Source: Candidatus Methanarcanum hacksteinii (lineage in GTDB: Archaea; Thermoplasmatota; Thermoplasmata; Methanomassiliicoccales; Methanomethylophilaceae). From it: a DNA stretch of 64,000 bases. The notes below the pieces were generated by a model. It ran no database searches and had not been told where the DNA came from. It was given only the letters and a program-made list of their open reading frames with translations. Shown here one piece after another: positions 61,904 through 64,000 of the stretch. The DNA is taken from positions 992,001-1,056,000 of the forward strand of contig LVVQ01000001.1 in the NCBI GenBank assembly GCA_006954405.1, in the 5' to 3' direction. The number at the start of each line of letters is the position of its first letter. Within the stretch, counting starts at the first letter, position 1. The position numbers and the translations under genes were made by a program.

Positions 61904-64000
61904 TCACCAAGATCCTTTCTCCATCACGCCATTCTCTACTCCGAATGACAATTGCACACCGCCAAGAACATTGGAACCGAACGCGTCGAACACGAGATAA
62001 CCGTCGATCACCTTCCCTTTGACAGTCTCCACTTTGTTCAGGTAATAGAACACCTGGACTTCCTTTCCGTTGTAACTGCTGTTCGCCTTGATTTTGACCT
62101 TCAAAGGTAACTTATTATCGACACCATCCCCTTTCAGAGTGACCAGAACACAATCAGGATCGGAACCTGTCTTCTTTTTGCATTCCTTCGATATCGATTT
62201 GTATGTGTTTCCAGTGACGTTCAAAGGACCTGTCGACAACGATGATTCTGCAGGGAACTTGCCTGTGATCGACAATCCTTTTCCGTTATCGATCGTCGTG
62301 GATGTGTTCTCTGCCCATTTGGCCTTCAATGTTATGCCATCATTGAATTTGTAAACAGTCTGAGAAGTGTATTCCTTTCCATCGTAATACCATCCCTTGA
62401 ATGTATAACCCGCTTTGACGGATACTGGAAGGTTTCCGAGAGGTTTGTCGTATATTCCATAATACTTGCCTGTGACAGGAGAACCGCCATCGGTATCGAA
62501 CTTCAGCAGACTGACCTCCAACCATTTGGCTGTGAGTGTCACATTCTTCGATACTTTAGTCTCATTAGGCTTGTATAATGTCGAACCATCGTACCATCCG
62601 CCGAACTGATATCCATCCTTTGATGGATCGTATATGAATGGCAACTCAGAGCCTTTTGCGGATTGTATCTCGTATGCACTCGCCCCATTCTGCGGATTCA
62701 GCTTTATCGTTACCGCATCGGCATAAACCGGTGTGAGTACGGTATCCTTCATGACGGGCGTGTTGAAGGATGTCCATGCAGACTTTCCATCCATCCATCC
62801 CGTCAGTACCTTACCCTTGGGAACGGCCACGTCAGGGATATCGACTATAGATCCCTTCGGCACCTTGATGACGATATCCTTCGATACCGTCTCCAACCTC
62901 AATGTAACACATACGCCCTCCAACTTGGAATAGTTGGTGACCTTGGCCTTATCATCTTCACTCAACTCAGAATATCTTGAGATTATCCTTTGATAATCCC
63001 TGTAATTGACATTCCCTTCATCATACATGGAAAGGAATCTCTCTATGGATGAGGACACATCCTCCGCAGTGTATCTGTTTTCAACACCATAGCAGAGCAA
63101 TGTCGAATCATTCCTTATCAACACATATCCGTTCTTAGAAATCGAGAAACTCTGATAGCAGAACTGTGCTGGATCGGGCCTCATCTTGAACACGATCGAT
63201 GTTCCTTTCTCCTTGGAATCCTTTATCACGAATATGTCGGCATATCCATTGGTACTTTCGGATGATTCTCCCTGATAGACGTGACCATATTCCATGACAT
63301 AGATGTAAACCGCATATCCGTTCTCTTTGGTGGAATATGCGGTGGAGATCACTGGTGTTGCCTTCGTGCACACATCCTTAAGATATGCACGGGACTTCAT
63401 GTTGCCATTCTTGTCTATATCGATGATCCAAAGAGGTTCATCAGTCCCTAAGGTCTTCCCTCCGCCTCCGATGTAGATAGTATCATTCCAAATGACAGGG
63501 ATGGATTGCGTACCTCCCCATACTCTCCCGCCATGGTTATCATTCCAATAACTATCGTCCGATTCCCAGAACTTCTCGGATGATCTGTCGAATCCACTAG
63601 ATGTAATCTTGTATGAACGGATCGCAAGCTTATCGGGAGTGTTCTCGTTCGGATTCGTGATGGTACGGTCATGCACCCTGTTCAATGGGATGTAGACCCT
63701 TCCCTCGTATGCCGTAGCACCGGATGAAGCATACTCCCTGTCGAATTTCATCATATCGATGACCTTTCCAGTGTTAGCATCCATGAAGTATGCTATAGCA
63801 CCCATGTCGTCGAATCCCCTCTGCACCAATACGATGTAGTCATCGAAGAATGCCGGTGTGGCGTTATACCACCCCTTGTGCTTGAGCAACCATAATGGTT
63901 CTATCTTCTCATCCGATCTTGCCTTGTTCTTATCCTCGGTAGAGAAGCATGCGTAATCACCAGAGTAGGTTCCGAAGAACACTTTACCATCATTGTATGT
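61904..64000 (-). CDS. Large surface beta-propeller protein with InlB-type repeats, 5' end outside window
   Basis: At least 698 residues; the frame stays open to the right edge. The first part shows PQQ/propeller-like units (GKVFFGTYSGDYACF, TPAFFDDYIVLVQRG, PVIWNDTIYIGGGG). It is followed by three InlB/Flg_new beta-grasp repeats with the GW-x-x-x-G motif (TGWMDG, FGGWYDG, FKGWYYDG) at ~400-590 of the visible part. The end is a soluble beta domain with no membrane anchor. It is the first visible gene of the corrinoid-type uptake operon. Confidence 0.82.
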   Translation of the reverse strand, partial: TYNDGKVFFGTYSGDYACFSTEDKNKARSDEKIEPLWLLKHKGWYNATPAFFDDYIVLVQRGFDDMGAIAYFMDANTGKVIDMMKFDREYASSGATAYEGRVYIPLNRVHDRTITNPNENTPDKLAIRSYKITSSGFDRSSEKFWESDDSYWNDNHGGRVWGGTQSIPVIWNDTIYIGGGGKTLGTDEPLWIIDIDKNGNMKSRAYLKDVCTKATPVISTAYSTKENGYAVYIYVMEYGHVYQGESSESTNGYADIFVIKDSKEKGTSIVFKMRPDPAQFCYQSFSISKNGYVLIRNDSTLLCYGVENRYTAEDVSSSIERFLSMYDEGNVNYRDYQRIISRYSELSEDDKAKVTNYSKLEGVCVTLRLETVSKDIVIKVPKGSIVDIPDVAVPKGKVLTGWMDGKSAWTSFNTPVMKDTVLTPVYADAVTIKLNPQNGASAYEIQSAKGSELPFIYDPSKDGYQFGGWYDGSTLYKPNETKVSKNVTLTAKWLEVSLLKFDTDGGSPVTGKYYGIYDKPLGNLPVSVKAGYTFKGWYYDGKEYTSQTVYKFNDGITLKAKWAENTSTTIDNGKGLSITGKFPAESSLSTGPLNVTGNTYKSISKECKKKTGSDPDCVLVTLKGDGVDNKLPLKVKIKANSSYNGKEVQVFYYLNKVETVKGKVIDGYLVFDAFGSNVLGGVQLSFGVENGVMEKGSW

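Overview
The window looks like a chromosomal segment of a methanogenic archaeon of the Methanomassiliicoccales (Thermoplasmata). This is inferred from gene content; there is no rRNA here to confirm it. The archaeal signs are an archaeal-type glutamyl-tRNA synthetase, RibL-type FAD synthase, archaeal RibC riboflavin synthase, a UbiD-family decarboxylase and TATA boxes placed 24-30 nt ahead of start codons, which implies leaderless mRNAs. The methylotrophic signs are an MtaA/CmuA-like methyltransferase and a corrinoid-type ABC uptake operon. Of roughly 60 genes almost all stop with TGA and only two with TAG, which fits a pyrrolysine-decoding lineage, although no pyl gene lies in the window.

Layout. 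1-5.7 kb: end of purA, a possible 40-residue protein, a UbiD-family decarboxylase, an MFS exporter and gltX. 5.9-8.4 kb: ferrous iron uptake (feoB) behind a DtxR-FeoA fusion regulator. 9.1-11.2 kb: a compact ribB-ribL-ribC-ribH operon. 11.2-13.9 kb: a decaying methyltransferase locus with an MtaA-like gene, a radical-SAM protein that lacks its cluster-binding half, an inverted MtaA remnant and a G3E-type GTPase. 14-20 kb: an accessory island with an AAA ATPase, a nuclease/helicase (DUF2075) protein, a LabA-like NYN nuclease and two coiled-coil proteins that share a C-terminal domain. The two arms of this island diverge from one promoter region that carries an inverted repeat.

20.7-30 kb is mostly housekeeping and metabolism: MarC, pyrophosphatase, an M20 peptidase, an aminotransferase, a PP-loop/ferredoxin protein, an AroD-AroE fusion and a DUF4143 ATPase with three 23-bp tandem repeats at its promoter. 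30-38 kb: three membrane proteins of unknown role, a DMT transporter and a polyphosphate cluster (PPK2, Ppx, PPK1). 38.6-44 kb: ammonium transport (amt-glnK, with a 28-nt palindrome at the promoter) and proline synthesis (proA-proB). 44-50 kb: regulators, a 5'-truncated ATPase next to tRNA-Pro, a nitrilase, and a dat-ddc pair expected to make 1,3-diaminopropane.

50-64 kb is almost entirely minus strand. An overlapping chain runs from zinc-ribbon and helix-turn-helix proteins into a BspA-like leucine-rich-repeat surface protein. It is followed by a six-gene operon in which two surface beta-propeller proteins and two DUF4430/transcobalamin-like proteins accompany a BtuF-type binding protein, permease and ATPase. 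This operon is best read as an elaborate cell-surface system for scavenging corrinoids, the cofactor of methyltransferases such as the one at 11-12 kb.
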